A DNA stretch of 64,000 nucleotides from Hyphomicrobiales bacterium (lineage in GTDB: Bacteria > Pseudomonadota > Alphaproteobacteria > Rhizobiales > Rhizobiaceae): the NCBI GenBank assembly GCA_900469625.1, contig UBXV01000019.1:62001-126000 (forward strand), read 5' to 3'. The notes under the pieces are model-generated. The model had not been told where the DNA came from. It searched no databases and saw nothing but the letters and a program-made list of their open reading frames with translations. This document shows, in pieces, positions 20,115 through 29,451 of the stretch; position 1 is the stretch's first letter, and each line of letters opens with the position of its first letter. Both the position numbers and the translations under genes were made by a program.

Positions 20115-22745
20115 ATGGCCGCCCGCCAGAACCCGCTCTCCGAATACAACCGCCGCCGCGATTTTTCCAAGACAGGTGAGCCGAAGGGCAAGGCGGCGCC
20201 GGCCGGCAAGGGTCGCAAGCGCTTCCTCGTGCAGAAGCATGATGCCACGCGCCTGCACTACGATTTCCGGCTGGAATGGGGCGGGGTCCTGAAGAGCTGG
20301 GCGGTGACCCGCGGGCCGAGCCTCAACCCCGAGGACAAGCGGCTCGCCGTCCGCACCGAGGACCACCCGATGGCCTATGGCGACTTCGAGGGAACGATCC
20401 CGGAAAAGCAGTATGGCGGCGGCACCGTGATGTTGTGGGACACCGGATGGTGGGAGCCCGACAACGATCCGGAAGAAGGCCTGCAAGACGGCAAGCTCAA
20501 GTTCCATCTGCATGGCGAGCGCATGCAAGGCGGCTGGACCCTGGTGCGCATGCGTCCCCGCCCGGGCGAGAAGCGCGAGAACTGGTTGTTGATCAAGGAG
20601 ACCGACGCCGTCGCCTCTGACGACGGCGAGAGCCTGATCGAGGATCACAACACCAGCGTCTTCACCGGCCGCACCATGACCGAGATCGCGGCCGGAAAGG
20701 GCGAAGCCAAGAAGCACGTCTGGCAATCGGAAAAAAGCGCGGCCGCCAACGTCAGGGCCGGCGCCATCGCCGCGCAGGAACCGAGCCCGAAACCGCCCCG
20801 GCGACCGGGAAAACCGCCGCGCTTTCAAAAGCCGCAACTTGCCACCCTCGTCTCGCAAGCGCCCGAAGGCGACGACTGGCTGAACGAGGTCAAGTTCGAC
20901 GGTTACCGGCTGCTCGTGGCGGTCGGCGGCGGCGAGGCCAGATGTTACACCCGCACGGGGCTCGACTGGAGCGACAAGTTTCATACGATCGCCGCCACGC
21001 TGGCAGAGCTCGACTGCAGTTCGGCTCTGCTCGACGGCGAGGCGGTGGCGGTCGACGGCGACGGCTCGTCGTTCTCGGCATTGCAGAAAGCCCTGAAGCA
21101 CGGCGGCGACACGCGCTTCTACGCCTTCGATCTCCTGGAGCTGAACGGTCGCGACCTGCGCAAGAGGCCGCTCGTCGAGCGAAAGACCGCGTTGAAAACG
21201 CTGCTCGACGCGATGGGGCCGACCGGAACGGTACAGTACAGCGAGCATGTGCGCGGCAACGGCGCCAAGGTCTTTGCCGCCATGTGCAAGTCCGGCCAGG
21301 AAGGCATCATCGCCAAGCAAGCGGACGCTCCCTACCAGAACCGGCGCACGCGCAGCTGGCTGAAGATCAAGTGCACGAAACGCCAGGAGTTCGTGATCGG
21401 CGGCTATTCCCCCTCCACGAAGAGGGGGCGCGCCTTCGCATCGTTGCTTGTCGGTACGTTCGAAAACGGCACGCTGGTCTACCAGGGTCGGGTCGGCACC
21501 GGTTTCGACGGCGCGCGGATGGAGGAGCTTGCGAACGCCTTTTCCAGGCGCCTGCGCAAGACGTCGCCCTTTGCCGCCGTGCCGGACGAGATCGCCCGAA
21601 GCGCGCTCTGGTTGACGCCGGATCTGGTGGCGGAAGTCGATTTCGCCGAGTTCACCGACGACGGACACATTCGCCATGGCGCTTTCGAGGGGTTGCGCCG
21701 CGACAAGGAGGCAAAGACCGTGACACTGGAGAGACCGAAGACAGCGAGAAAGCCCGAAGAACCGGCCAAGCGGCCGTCGGACAGCGCCAAACGCGGCGCT
21801 GACAAGGACCGGCCCGCTTCGGGCAAACCGTCGCGCGCCGCGACCGCCAGCGCCGACGAGACCGTTCTCGGTGTCCGCATCACCCATCCCGAGCGAACGC
21901 TGTTTGAGGGGGTGGCGATCACGAAGCTCGACCTCGCCCGTTACTACGCCGTCGTCGCGCAGAAGATGATGCCCTTTGCCGGCGATCATCTGCTGTCGCT
22001 GATGCGGTGCCCGCAGGGCAGCCGTGGCCAATGCTTCTACCAGAAGCATGCCAGCGAAGGTTTTCCCGGCGAGATCCTCGAGACGCCGGTGAAGGAATCA
22101 TCAGGAGATACCGAAAATTACATGTATGTCCGCAATGCCAAGGGGCTCGTGGCCGCGGTTCAGATGGGAACGCTGGAGTTTCATATCTGGGGCTCGCCGG
22201 TCGACAGGCTGGAGCTCCCGGACCGCCTGGTGTTCGACCTCGACCCTGATCCGAGCGTCGACTTTTCGACGGTCAAGGACGCCGCGGTCAGCCTTCGCGA
22301 CGCCCTCGACGATCTCGGCCTGCAATCGGTGCCGATGGTGACCGGCGGTAAGGGCGTGCACGTGATCGTCCCGCTGACGCCGCGCGCACCCTTTGAAGAC
22401 GCAAAGCGCTTTGCCAAGACCTTTGCCCAGGGTTTTGCCGATCGTGACCCGGACAATTTCATTGCCACGATGTCGAAGGAGAAGCGCAAGGGCCGCATCT
22501 TCATCGACTGGCTGCGCAACGAACGCGGCGCGACCGCGATCGCCCCCTATTCCACCCGGGCACGCGCCGGTGGGCCGGTGGCGACACCCGTGAGCTGGAG
22601 CGAGCTTTCCGATCTCGATGGCGCCAACTCGTTTCACATCCCCGACATTCTCGAGAGGCTCGAAGGCGATGTCGAGCCCTGGTCGGAGCTTGGCAAGACC
22701 AGGCAGTCGCTGACCAAGGCCATTCTCGCCGCGCTGCCCGACTAG
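20115..22745 (+). CDS. ligD: Multifunctional DNA ligase D
   Basis: End-processing and sealing enzyme of bacterial NHEJ. 876 residues in the order phosphoesterase, ligase, polymerase. The PE domain shows His42, Asp50 and His84 (EDHPMAYGDFEG). The ATP-dependent ligase has adenylated Lys260 in EVKFDGYRLL. A basic linker (about 540-580) leads to a primase-like polymerase with the metal pair in FDLDPDP near 708-710. All three domains look complete. The order matches that of Pseudomonas LigD, not the mycobacterial one. Confidence 0.97.
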   Translation: MAARQNPLSEYNRRRDFSKTGEPKGKAAPAGKGRKRFLVQKHDATRLHYDFRLEWGGVLKSWAVTRGPSLNPEDKRLAVRTEDHPMAYGDFEGTIPEKQYGGGTVMLWDTGWWEPDNDPEEGLQDGKLKFHLHGERMQGGWTLVRMRPRPGEKRENWLLIKETDAVASDDGESLIEDHNTSVFTGRTMTEIAAGKGEAKKHVWQSEKSAAANVRAGAIAAQEPSPKPPRRPGKPPRFQKPQLATLVSQAPEGDDWLNEVKFDGYRLLVAVGGGEARCYTRTGLDWSDKFHTIAATLAELDCSSALLDGEAVAVDGDGSSFSALQKALKHGGDTRFYAFDLLELNGRDLRKRPLVERKTALKTLLDAMGPTGTVQYSEHVRGNGAKVFAAMCKSGQEGIIAKQADAPYQNRRTRSWLKIKCTKRQEFVIGGYSPSTKRGRAFASLLVGTFENGTLVYQGRVGTGFDGARMEELANAFSRRLRKTSPFAAVPDEIARSALWLTPDLVAEVDFAEFTDDGHIRHGAFEGLRRDKEAKTVTLERPKTARKPEEPAKRPSDSAKRGADKDRPASGKPSRAATASADETVLGVRITHPERTLFEGVAITKLDLARYYAVVAQKMMPFAGDHLLSLMRCPQGSRGQCFYQKHASEGFPGEILETPVKESSGDTENYMYVRNAKGLVAAVQMGTLEFHIWGSPVDRLELPDRLVFDLDPDPSVDFSTVKDAAVSLRDALDDLGLQSVPMVTGGKGVHVIVPLTPRAPFEDAKRFAKTFAQGFADRDPDNFIATMSKEKRKGRIFIDWLRNERGATAIAPYSTRARAGGPVATPVSWSELSDLDGANSFHIPDILERLEGDVEPWSELGKTRQSLTKAILAALPD

Positions 22746-22826
22746 TCGGCGAGGCAACCAGCTCTCGTCGCGGCCCCCTCGACAAAGGCGCGCGCCGCCT
22801 TGCTCGGATCCGGACAGTCGGTAGGC

Positions 22827-23282
22827 CTAGCCGGCGCTTTGCCTTGCCCGCGTGAACTTCGTCGCCAGAGCTTCCGGCAGGCGTCGCGGACGGCCCTGAC
22901 CGTTGATGACGGCGATGATCACCTTGGCGGCGATCAGCAACTGGCCGTCACGACGGATTTCCTGCAGCAGCACCATCTTGGCGCCGCCCGCCTTCTCCGT
23001 CACCGTGCCGATGGTCAGCACATCGTCCATGCGCGCCGGCGCCTTGAAGTCGATCTCCATGCGATGCACGACGAAGACGAGGCCTTCGCTGTCGCCCTCG
23101 ATCGCCAGCGTCGCCTGTTCGACGCCGAGCAGCCGCAGGAAGTCGGTGCGGGCGCGCTCCATGAAATGCAGGTAGCGGGCGTGGTAGACGACGCCGGAAA
23201 AATCGGTGTCTTCATAGTAGACGCGCTGGACCAATCGATGACCGTCGTCGGTCAATTCGCCTGCGAGCGAGATCAGGGACAT
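22827..23282 (-). CDS. ybgC: Acyl-CoA thioesterase YbgC (Tol-Pal associated)
   Basis: Hot-dog-fold thioesterase of about 151 residues, cytosolic or membrane-associated. The catalytic aspartate lies in YEDTDFSGVVYHARYLHF near residues 23-40. In most Proteobacteria ybgC is directly upstream of tolQ; here it has the same orientation but is separated from tolQ by the ku-ligD cassette. It has a short 3' neighbour gap to ligD (82 bp, convergent). The precise substrate is unknown. Confidence 0.92.
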   Translation of the reverse strand: MSLISLAGELTDDGHRLVQRVYYEDTDFSGVVYHARYLHFMERARTDFLRLLGVEQATLAIEGDSEGLVFVVHRMEIDFKAPARMDDVLTIGTVTEKAGGAKMVLLQEIRRDGQLLIAAKVIIAVINGQGRPRRLPEALATKFTRARQSAG

Positions 23283-23349
23283 GCTTCTCTCCGACTAGAA
23301 TTCCCAGATCCTGTGCAGGAACAAAAACGCATTTGCAAGCATTGCAGCC

Positions 23350-23367
23350 CTGTCACAATCCTATCCT
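23350..23367 (+). promoter_or_regulatory. Pho-box-like element upstream of sqdB
   Basis: CTGTCAC-N4-CTATCCT lies 42 bp before the sqdB ATG. The first half is a perfect PhoB half-site, and the second matches CTGTCAT at 5 of 7. TGTCAC also forms an inverted repeat with GTGACA at 23372-23377. PhoB control fits the known rise of sulfolipids under phosphate limitation, but this single site is not proof. Confidence 0.45.
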
Positions 23368-23408
23368 ACAGGTGACACAGCTTTCCTTCCTGATCAGGAG
23401 ATCCGTGC

Positions 23409-24629
23409 ATGAAGATTGCGATCCTCGGCGGCGATGGCTTCGTCGGCTGGCCAACGGCCCTTCACCTCTCCGACGCCGGCCACGACATCCACATTCTCGA
23501 CAATCTCTCCCGTCGCTGGATCGACACCGAACTCGGCGTGCAATCGCTGACGCCGATGGATTCGATCCAGGAACGGACCCGCATCTGGCATTGCGAGACC
23601 GGCCGCCGCATCCACTTCAACCTGATCGATCTTGCCCGCGACTACGACCTTTTGAAGAACTGGCTGGCCGAGCATCGTCCCGATGCGATCGTGCATTTCG
23701 CCGAACAGCGCGCCGCGCCCTATTCGATGAAGAGCGACCGGCACAAGAACTACACGGTCAACAACAACGTCAATGCCACCCACAATCTGCTGAACGCGCT
23801 GGTCGAGATTGGTCTCGACGCGCATCTGGTCCATCTCGGCACCATGGGCGTCTACGGCTACTCGACCGTCGGCGCTGCGATCCCCGAGGGCTACCTGCCC
23901 GTCGGCATCGAGACGATGGCGGGCGAAACCGTGAGCCAGGAGATCCTTTACCCCTCCAACCCCGGCTCGATCTACCACATGACCAAGTGCCTGGATCAAT
24001 TGCTCTTCCAGTTCTATGCCAAGAACGACGGCCTCCGGATCACCGACCTGCACCAGGGCATCGTCTGGGGCACCCACACCGAACAGACCCGCAGGCACCC
24101 GCAGTTGATCAACCGCTTCGACTATGACGGCGACTACGGCACCGTGCTCAACCGCTTTCTCATCCAGGCGGCGATCGGCTATCCGCTGACCGTGCACGGC
24201 ACCGGCGGCCAGACGCGCGCCTTCATCCATATCCAGGATTCGGTGCGCTGCATCGAACTGGCGCTGAAGACGCCGCCGGCCCGCGGCAGCCGCGTCGAGA
24301 TCTTCAACCAGATGACCGAGACCCACCGGGTGCGTGATCTCGCCGAAATGATCGCCGCAATCTCCGGTTCGCAGATCGCCTGGCTCCCGAACCCGCGCAA
24401 GGAAGCGGCGGAGAACGATCTGGTCGTGAAGAATGAAAAGTTCCTGGCGCTCGGCCTTGACCCGATCCGCCTCAGGGATGGGCTCCTCACAGAGATCGTC
24501 GATGTCGCGCGAAAATTTGCCTATCGCGTCGATCGCTCGCGCGTTCCCGCCGTCTCCGCCTGGACGCGGGACATCGCCGCGCGCATCGACCACGACCCCG
24601 AAGGCAAGCGGCTGAAATCCGTTTCATGA
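23409..24629 (+). CDS. sqdB: UDP-sulfoquinovose synthase
   Basis: Makes UDP-sulfoquinovose from UDP-glucose and sulfite, the head group donor for the membrane sulfolipid SQDG. 406 residues of the extended SDR type: NAD loop GGDGFVG at 7-13, Thr145 in LGTMGVYGY, YHMTK at 189-193, and the family signature HFAEQRAAPYSM at 96-107. It is far longer than ordinary epimerases and matches SqdB throughout. Its stop overlaps sqdD by 4 bp. Confidence 0.95.
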   Translation: MKIAILGGDGFVGWPTALHLSDAGHDIHILDNLSRRWIDTELGVQSLTPMDSIQERTRIWHCETGRRIHFNLIDLARDYDLLKNWLAEHRPDAIVHFAEQRAAPYSMKSDRHKNYTVNNNVNATHNLLNALVEIGLDAHLVHLGTMGVYGYSTVGAAIPEGYLPVGIETMAGETVSQEILYPSNPGSIYHMTKCLDQLLFQFYAKNDGLRITDLHQGIVWGTHTEQTRRHPQLINRFDYDGDYGTVLNRFLIQAAIGYPLTVHGTGGQTRAFIHIQDSVRCIELALKTPPARGSRVEIFNQMTETHRVRDLAEMIAAISGSQIAWLPNPRKEAAENDLVVKNEKFLALGLDPIRLRDGLLTEIVDVARKFAYRVDRSRVPAVSAWTRDIAARIDHDPEGKRLKSVS

Positions 24630-25489
24630 CACCGGCCACCGATCTTGGCGAGGGGTTGCGCCCCTCTTACCCCGCCCGCTCCGACCATGCATTCGTGACA
24701 CTCGTCACCAACGCCGACTATGCGCTGGGCGCGCGCGCCCTCGCCCGGTCGATCCGCCTGACCAACACGCCCGCGGATATCGTCGTGCTCCATACCGGCG
24801 GTGTCGCGGCAGACGCGCTCGCGCCGCTGCGCGAATTCGGCTGCCGCCTCGTCGAAACGGATTTGCTGCCGCTCTCCGACGGTTTCAACGAACGCCACGC
24901 CCGCCGCAACGTCCACGACCAGGTGCCCTTTACCAAGGGTCGCAAGCCGGCATTCCACTCGCCGCTCGACAATTTCTGCAAGCTGCGGCTCTGGCAGCTG
25001 ACGGCCTATCGCCGCTGCGTGTTCATCGACGCGGACGCCATCGTTCTGAAGAACATCGACCGGCTTTTTCAATATCCGGAGTTTGCCGCAGCGCCGAACG
25101 TCTATGAAAGCCTTGCCGATTTTCACCGGCTGAATTCGGGCGTCTTCGTCGCCGAACCGTCGACGGCGACGTTCGCCGCCATGCTCGACAAGCTCGATGC
25201 GCCCGGCGCCTTCTGGCCACGCACCGACCAGACCTTCCTGCAGACATTCTTTCCCGATTGGCACGGCCTGCCGGTCACCATGAACATGCTGCAATATGTC
25301 TGGTTCAATCTGCCCGAGCTCTGGGACTGGTCGTCGATCTGCATCCTGCACTACCAGTATGAAAAGCCCTGGGAGCAAGATCATCCCCGCGCCGAACGGC
25401 TTCGCCCGTTGATCGATCTGTGGTTTGCCTATCTCTCGGGCGAGGCGATCCCCGACCTGGCAACGCTTGCCAATCCGGTGCGGTCATGA
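24626..25489 (+). CDS. sqdD: Glycogenin-like glycosyltransferase, probable SqdD
   Basis: 287 residues, GT8 fold. The metal-binding DxD is Asp135-Ala-Asp137 in VFIDADAIVLKNIDRLF, and FHRLNSGVFV follows. In Rhodobacter the glycogenin-like SqdD is encoded with sqdB and sqdC and is thought to move sulfoquinovose to its lipid acceptor; assignment here rests on fold and operon. The ATG overlaps the sqdB stop (ATGA), and the stop overlaps sqdC (ATGA). Confidence 0.85.
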   Translation: MTPATDLGEGLRPSYPARSDHAFVTLVTNADYALGARALARSIRLTNTPADIVVLHTGGVAADALAPLREFGCRLVETDLLPLSDGFNERHARRNVHDQVPFTKGRKPAFHSPLDNFCKLRLWQLTAYRRCVFIDADAIVLKNIDRLFQYPEFAAAPNVYESLADFHRLNSGVFVAEPSTATFAAMLDKLDAPGAFWPRTDQTFLQTFFPDWHGLPVTMNMLQYVWFNLPELWDWSSICILHYQYEKPWEQDHPRAERLRPLIDLWFAYLSGEAIPDLATLANPVRS

Positions 25490-26376
25490 CGCGCGTTCTC
25501 GTCTCGGGCGGCACCGGTTTCGTCGGGCGCTTCATCGTCGAACATCTCCTGGCACGCGGATATGACGTGCTCGTCGGCGCTCGCGCCCTGCCCGCGCCCG
25601 CCATGTTTTCGAGACCTGTCGCTTTCGTGCCGCTCACGCTCGACCCGGATGTCGACCAGAGCGCAGCCTTTCGCGGCGTCGACCATTTCGTCCATGCCGC
25701 GTTCCAGCATGTCGCCGGCCGTTACCGTGGCGGCGAAGGCGGCGACCCGGAAGGGTTTCGCCGCGCCAATCTCGATGGCTCCCTCCGCCTGTTCAAGACG
25801 GCGCGACATGAGGGCGTGCGGCGGTGCGTCTTCCTGTCGAGCCGCGCCGTCTATGGCGAACAGCCGCCGGGTGCGGCGCTTCTTGAAGAGACGCCTTGCC
25901 ATCCGCAAAGCCTTTACGGCGCCCTCAAGCTTGAAGCGGAACAGATGCTATCCGGCTTGGCCACCGACGCGTTCGCGACGACGAGCCTGCGCGTCACCGG
26001 TGTCTATGGCCCTTGCGGACATGAAGGCGCGCACAAATGGCAGTCGCTTTTCGATGATTACCTTTCAGGCCGCGCGGTCGAGCCGCGTGCCGGCACCGAA
26101 GTCCATGGCGACGACGTGGCCTCTGCCGTTCGCCTCACGCTCGAGGCGCCCGTCGGCGGCCTGAGTGCGGGCGTCTTCAACGTCTCCGATATCCTCATCG
26201 ACAACAATGCCATCCTGGCAATCGTTCGCGACCTCACTGGCTGCGGCCATGCGCTTCCGGGCCGCGCCGCAGTCACGGCCTTCAACGCCATGAATACTGG
26301 AAAGATCAAGGCCCTTGGCTGGCAGCCGGGCGGGTTCGGGCGATTGCGCGAAACGATCGGGACACTGCTCGCCTGA
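25486..26376 (+). CDS. sqdC: NAD-dependent epimerase/reductase, probable SqdC
   Basis: 296 residues of the extended SDR family: GGTGFVGRF at residues 8-16, and a YGALK catalytic motif near 144-148. Third gene of the sulfolipid operon. In Rhodobacter, loss of sqdC causes accumulation of a sulfoquinovosyl-dihydroxyacetone compound, so a role in a late step is likely. The ATG at 25486 is in the ATGA overlap with sqdD; the open frame upstream to 25420 is ignored. Confidence 0.83.
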   Translation: MTRVLVSGGTGFVGRFIVEHLLARGYDVLVGARALPAPAMFSRPVAFVPLTLDPDVDQSAAFRGVDHFVHAAFQHVAGRYRGGEGGDPEGFRRANLDGSLRLFKTARHEGVRRCVFLSSRAVYGEQPPGAALLEETPCHPQSLYGALKLEAEQMLSGLATDAFATTSLRVTGVYGPCGHEGAHKWQSLFDDYLSGRAVEPRAGTEVHGDDVASAVRLTLEAPVGGLSAGVFNVSDILIDNNAILAIVRDLTGCGHALPGRAAVTAFNAMNTGKIKALGWQPGGFGRLRETIGTLLA

Positions 26377-26415
26377 GCCTGGCGGCGCACGGCGATCGGC
26401 AGAGACCAACAGAAA

Positions 26416-26443
26416 GGCCCGGCGTCATGCCTGACGCCGGGCC
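26416..26443. terminator. Bidirectional terminator after sqdC
   Basis: A perfect 12-bp stem GGCCCGGCGTCA/TGACGCCGGGCC with a 4-nt loop lies between two convergent genes. T-rich flanks are short on both sides (CCTCCTTCT on plus, TTTCT on minus). Confidence 0.75.
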
Positions 26444-26486
26444 CCTCCTTCTGGCCACGGGTCAAACCGACCCGTGATCCCCCAAC

Positions 26487-27155
26487 TCAAGCCACCGAGG
26501 GCAACCCCATCATCGGCTCGATCCGCGGTCTCGGCTGTGCGGCAGGCGCCTTGTCACCCGGCAGGACGAAAAGCAGGCCATGCGAAATCACGATCGCGGT
26601 GGCCAACAGCAGCCCATAGGCCATCAGGATTACCGTCATTGGCACGACGAAATTGAGCTGCGGCAATGCGCCGAGCATCAATGGCACGTACCAGGAGGTC
26701 GCCGAAATCGCGCCGGCGATAAGGAAGGTGCTGCGCTGCCGGGTGGACATACCCTCCATCAGCGAGCGGCCGATCTGTGCTTTCACTTTCGGCAGAATGA
26801 CCGCATGGATGAAGGCACCATTGATCGTGAGGATGGCGACAATGGTCATCTTCGCCCAGACCTTTTCATTGCCGAGTTTGATCGGTTCGAAGAAGCCGTA
26901 ATAGGCGAGGAAGCCGAAGCCGGTAACCCAGAGCAGGATCAGGCCACAATTGACGATTTTCGACCCGAAGTGGAACACCGCCCAGTGTTCCCCGGTCACT
27001 TTCCCCTTGATGAAGAACCTGACGATCATCAGGTCGAGAACGGTGGCAGCGCCGAGGCCGAGCGCCAGGCCGATGAAGTGGAGAATGCGTAGACCCGTCC
27101 TGAGCGCGGCGACGGGATCGAGGCTCAGCGTGTTGATCAGAAACATGAGACCCAT
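26487..27155 (-). CDS. Conserved inner-membrane protein of unknown function
   Basis: 222 residues with about five or six membrane helices: ALRTGLRILHFIGLALGLG, IVNCGLILLWVTGFGFLAYY, AKMTIVAILTINGAFIHAVI, FLIAGAISATSWYVPLMLGAL and VVPMTVILMAYGLLLATAIV. The C-terminus is cytosolic and Pro/Arg-rich. His28, Trp59 and His119 fall in or near helices, but I cannot support haem binding. I do not recognise the family with certainty. It stands alone and converges with sqdC. Confidence 0.7.
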   Translation of the reverse strand: MGLMFLINTLSLDPVAALRTGLRILHFIGLALGLGAATVLDLMIVRFFIKGKVTGEHWAVFHFGSKIVNCGLILLWVTGFGFLAYYGFFEPIKLGNEKVWAKMTIVAILTINGAFIHAVILPKVKAQIGRSLMEGMSTRQRSTFLIAGAISATSWYVPLMLGALPQLNFVVPMTVILMAYGLLLATAIVISHGLLFVLPGDKAPAAQPRPRIEPMMGLPSVA

Positions 27156-27469
27156 GAAAGGTACCTTTTCGATATCGCAGGATCACATGGGAATGGCGCC
27201 ACCCCGATTGGCGCTTTCAAAGCTCCCTCAGACGGAATGAAATCAACGCTGAACTATAATTGCTTCTGTCTGTCCCAGACGGCACGTGATACTGCAAATG
27301 CCCTTGATCGCCCGGCACCCTGTTACTGTCGAAATCGGCTGAAAAGGCGGCGCGGATGTGGTTAAAATAAGAATACAATAAAGTAGACATATATTATCAA
27401 CAGATATTCAGTCCCACGCACGGCGATATAGCCAGCCGCATGGGCAACAACGACCGGTAAGCGTGGCCT
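27156..27469. other. AT-rich intergenic region
   Basis: 314 bp between the membrane-protein gene and the first metallophosphoesterase stop. Bases 27360-27410 are clearly more AT-rich than the surroundings. It probably holds the promoter of the minus-strand membrane gene; I see no gene or repeat. Confidence 0.45.
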
Positions 27470-28369
27470 CTAACCGACGTCGATGGCAACGATTTCCGGC
27501 GGCGAGCCGATCCGGATCGGAAGGTTCGACAGCCCCAATCCGCCCGAAACGATCATGTGGCGATCTCCTTCGACGATGTGGCCATAGGCAAAGCGATTGC
27601 CGTAGCGCGAAGGGACCAGCGGCGAATAGCCGAAGATCCTGACCTGGCCGCCATGGGTATGGCCGGCGAGCGTCAGCGCGACACGCTTCGGCACGTCGAC
27701 GAAGATATCCGGTTCGTGGGCCATCAGGATGATCGGGTCGTCTCCGTCGATACCGGCCAGCGTACCCGGCAAGTCGTCCAGTCCGGGGATCATTCCGGAT
27801 CCGTCAGGCGCCGGGTAGAGCGGTTCCAACTGATCCGCGAGGCCCGCGAGCCAGAAGGCGCGACCATCCTTTTCGAGCCGCAGCGCGCGATTGTCGTAAA
27901 CCGGGATACCGACACCGGCCAGCGCCCGGTGCGCGATTGTCGGTCCGCGTCCTGCCGCCCGGGCGACCGGATCGTTGATCCAATCATGATTGCCCATGAT
28001 GGCGTGAACGCCGAGCGGCGCCTTCAGCCGCGCCAGGGCCTCCGCCCAGCGGGTCGGTTCGATAAAGCCGGTCAGGCGCAGGCTGCTCATGTAATCACCG
28101 AGAAGAAGAATGATGTCGCCGCCAAGGGCGCTCGCCTGGTCGCAGATGCCGGCAATCCGGTTGACGGGCATCCAGGGCTCGCAGGCATGAATATCGGCGA
28201 GCACCACGATCCTGAGCTTCAGCCCTTCCGGCCAGTTGGCGGGCCTGACGGCATAGGCCGTGACAAGCGGACGCTGGAGCGGCTCGACCCCCACGGCATA
28301 GGCGCTGGTTCCGAACCCGGCCATCACCAATCCACCCAGGAGCTTGAGAAACCCGCGCCGTGCCAGCAT
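27470..28369 (-). CDS. Tat-exported metallophosphoesterase (YkuE-like), copy 1
   Basis: 299 residues. It begins MLARRGFLKLLGG, a twin-arginine signal, so the folded enzyme is probably exported. The calcineurin-like metal motifs are in order: LADIHACEP (D, H), LLGDY, GNHDW, MAHEPD and AGHTHGGQ. Relatives hydrolyse phosphodiester or pyrophosphate bonds in lipids; the substrate here is unknown. It is clearly paralogous to the next gene and lies 179 bp downstream of it on the same strand. Confidence 0.85.
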   Translation of the reverse strand: MLARRGFLKLLGGLVMAGFGTSAYAVGVEPLQRPLVTAYAVRPANWPEGLKLRIVVLADIHACEPWMPVNRIAGICDQASALGGDIILLLGDYMSSLRLTGFIEPTRWAEALARLKAPLGVHAIMGNHDWINDPVARAAGRGPTIAHRALAGVGIPVYDNRALRLEKDGRAFWLAGLADQLEPLYPAPDGSGMIPGLDDLPGTLAGIDGDDPIILMAHEPDIFVDVPKRVALTLAGHTHGGQVRIFGYSPLVPSRYGNRFAYGHIVEGDRHMIVSGGLGLSNLPIRIGSPPEIVAIDVG

Positions 28370-28548
28370 GCACTTTTTCCTTCGATGGATGGGCTTGGAA
28401 CCGCCCACAACCTGCGACGCGCTGGTGCAGGCAAGAGAAAGCCGCCGCCATCATCGAAGGCAAGCTTTGTGGCAGGATGATAGCGAGCCGGCAGCCGGGC
28501 CGAAATACGTCATTCGGCCGCGCGCCTAAGCCATGCGGCCGGAACCTT

Positions 28549-29451
28549 TCAGCCGAGATCGATGACGACGATCTCCGGCGGCACACCGAAGCGCACCGGC
28601 GCGATCGAGCAGCCGAGGCCGCCGGAGACGATCAGGCTACGATCGTCCTCGACCATGTGACCATAGGCATAACGATCGCCGAAACGGGACGGTACGACGG
28701 GCGCATGGCCGAGAAAACGCACCTGCCCGCCATGGGTATGCCCTGAGAGCGTCAAGGCAACGCGCGAGGGCACTCTCGCAAAAATGTCCGGCTCATGGGC
28801 CAGCAGGATCACCGGCGCGTCGTCGTCGACCTGCGCCAGCGTGCCGTCGAGATCGTCGAGGCCCTGCATATGCTTGCGCATCCACTTCTTGCCCGGCACC
28901 AGCGCGAGCTGGTCTTCCAGGCCGGCGAGCCAGAAGCCGAGCCCATCCTTCTCCAGACGGATGGCTCGGTTGCTATAGACGTTGATGCCGACATCGGCGA
29001 GCGCCCTGTGGCCGAAGGTGATCCCGCCGCTGTTCTTCTGCGCGGTCCTGTCCTCCCACCAGTCGTGATTGCCCATGACCGCATGCACGCCGAGCGGCGC
29101 CTCAAGCGTTGCCAGTGCCTTCGACCATTCGCTGGAATGCACGTAGCGCGTCACCAGGTTCATGCCGGCGGCATAGTCGCCGAGAAGCACTGTGATATCG
29201 CCACCCAGCGCATTGGCCTGCCGGCAGATCGAGGCGATGCGATTGGCCGACATCCAGGGTTCGCAGGCGTGGATATCGGCCAGCGCCACCACGCGCAGTT
29301 TTAAGCCGGGGGTCCACCCCGGAGGCGTCAGCGCATAGCGCGTTACGCTCAGCCGCGCGAGCGGCTCGATGGCAAAGGCGTAGCCCCCGAGCGCCGCCAT
29401 GCTGGCGATGCCGCCGCCGAGAAACTTCAGAAGCCCGCGGCGGGTGATCAT
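28549..29451 (-). CDS. Tat-exported metallophosphoesterase (YkuE-like), copy 2
   Basis: 300 residues with Tat motif TRRGLLKFLGG at 3-13 and the same five metal-binding motifs as copy 1 (ADIHACEPWM, LLGDY, GNHDWW, AHEPD, SGHTHGGQ). Its ATG follows the ruvB TGA with no base between, so it is translated from the ruv transcript. The C-termini of the two copies match (GVPPEIVVIDLG versus GSPPEIVAIDVG), which points to a tandem duplication followed by divergence. Confidence 0.87.
   Translation of the reverse strand: MITRRGLLKFLGGGIASMAALGGYAFAIEPLARLSVTRYALTPPGWTPGLKLRVVALADIHACEPWMSANRIASICRQANALGGDITVLLGDYAAGMNLVTRYVHSSEWSKALATLEAPLGVHAVMGNHDWWEDRTAQKNSGGITFGHRALADVGINVYSNRAIRLEKDGLGFWLAGLEDQLALVPGKKWMRKHMQGLDDLDGTLAQVDDDAPVILLAHEPDIFARVPSRVALTLSGHTHGGQVRFLGHAPVVPSRFGDRYAYGHMVEDDRSLIVSGGLGCSIAPVRFGVPPEIVVIDLG

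Noticed and set aside
19899-22049. 716-residue minus-strand frame opposite ligD and ku
   Set aside because: Antisense shadow of ligD with all three LigD domains intact on the plus strand.
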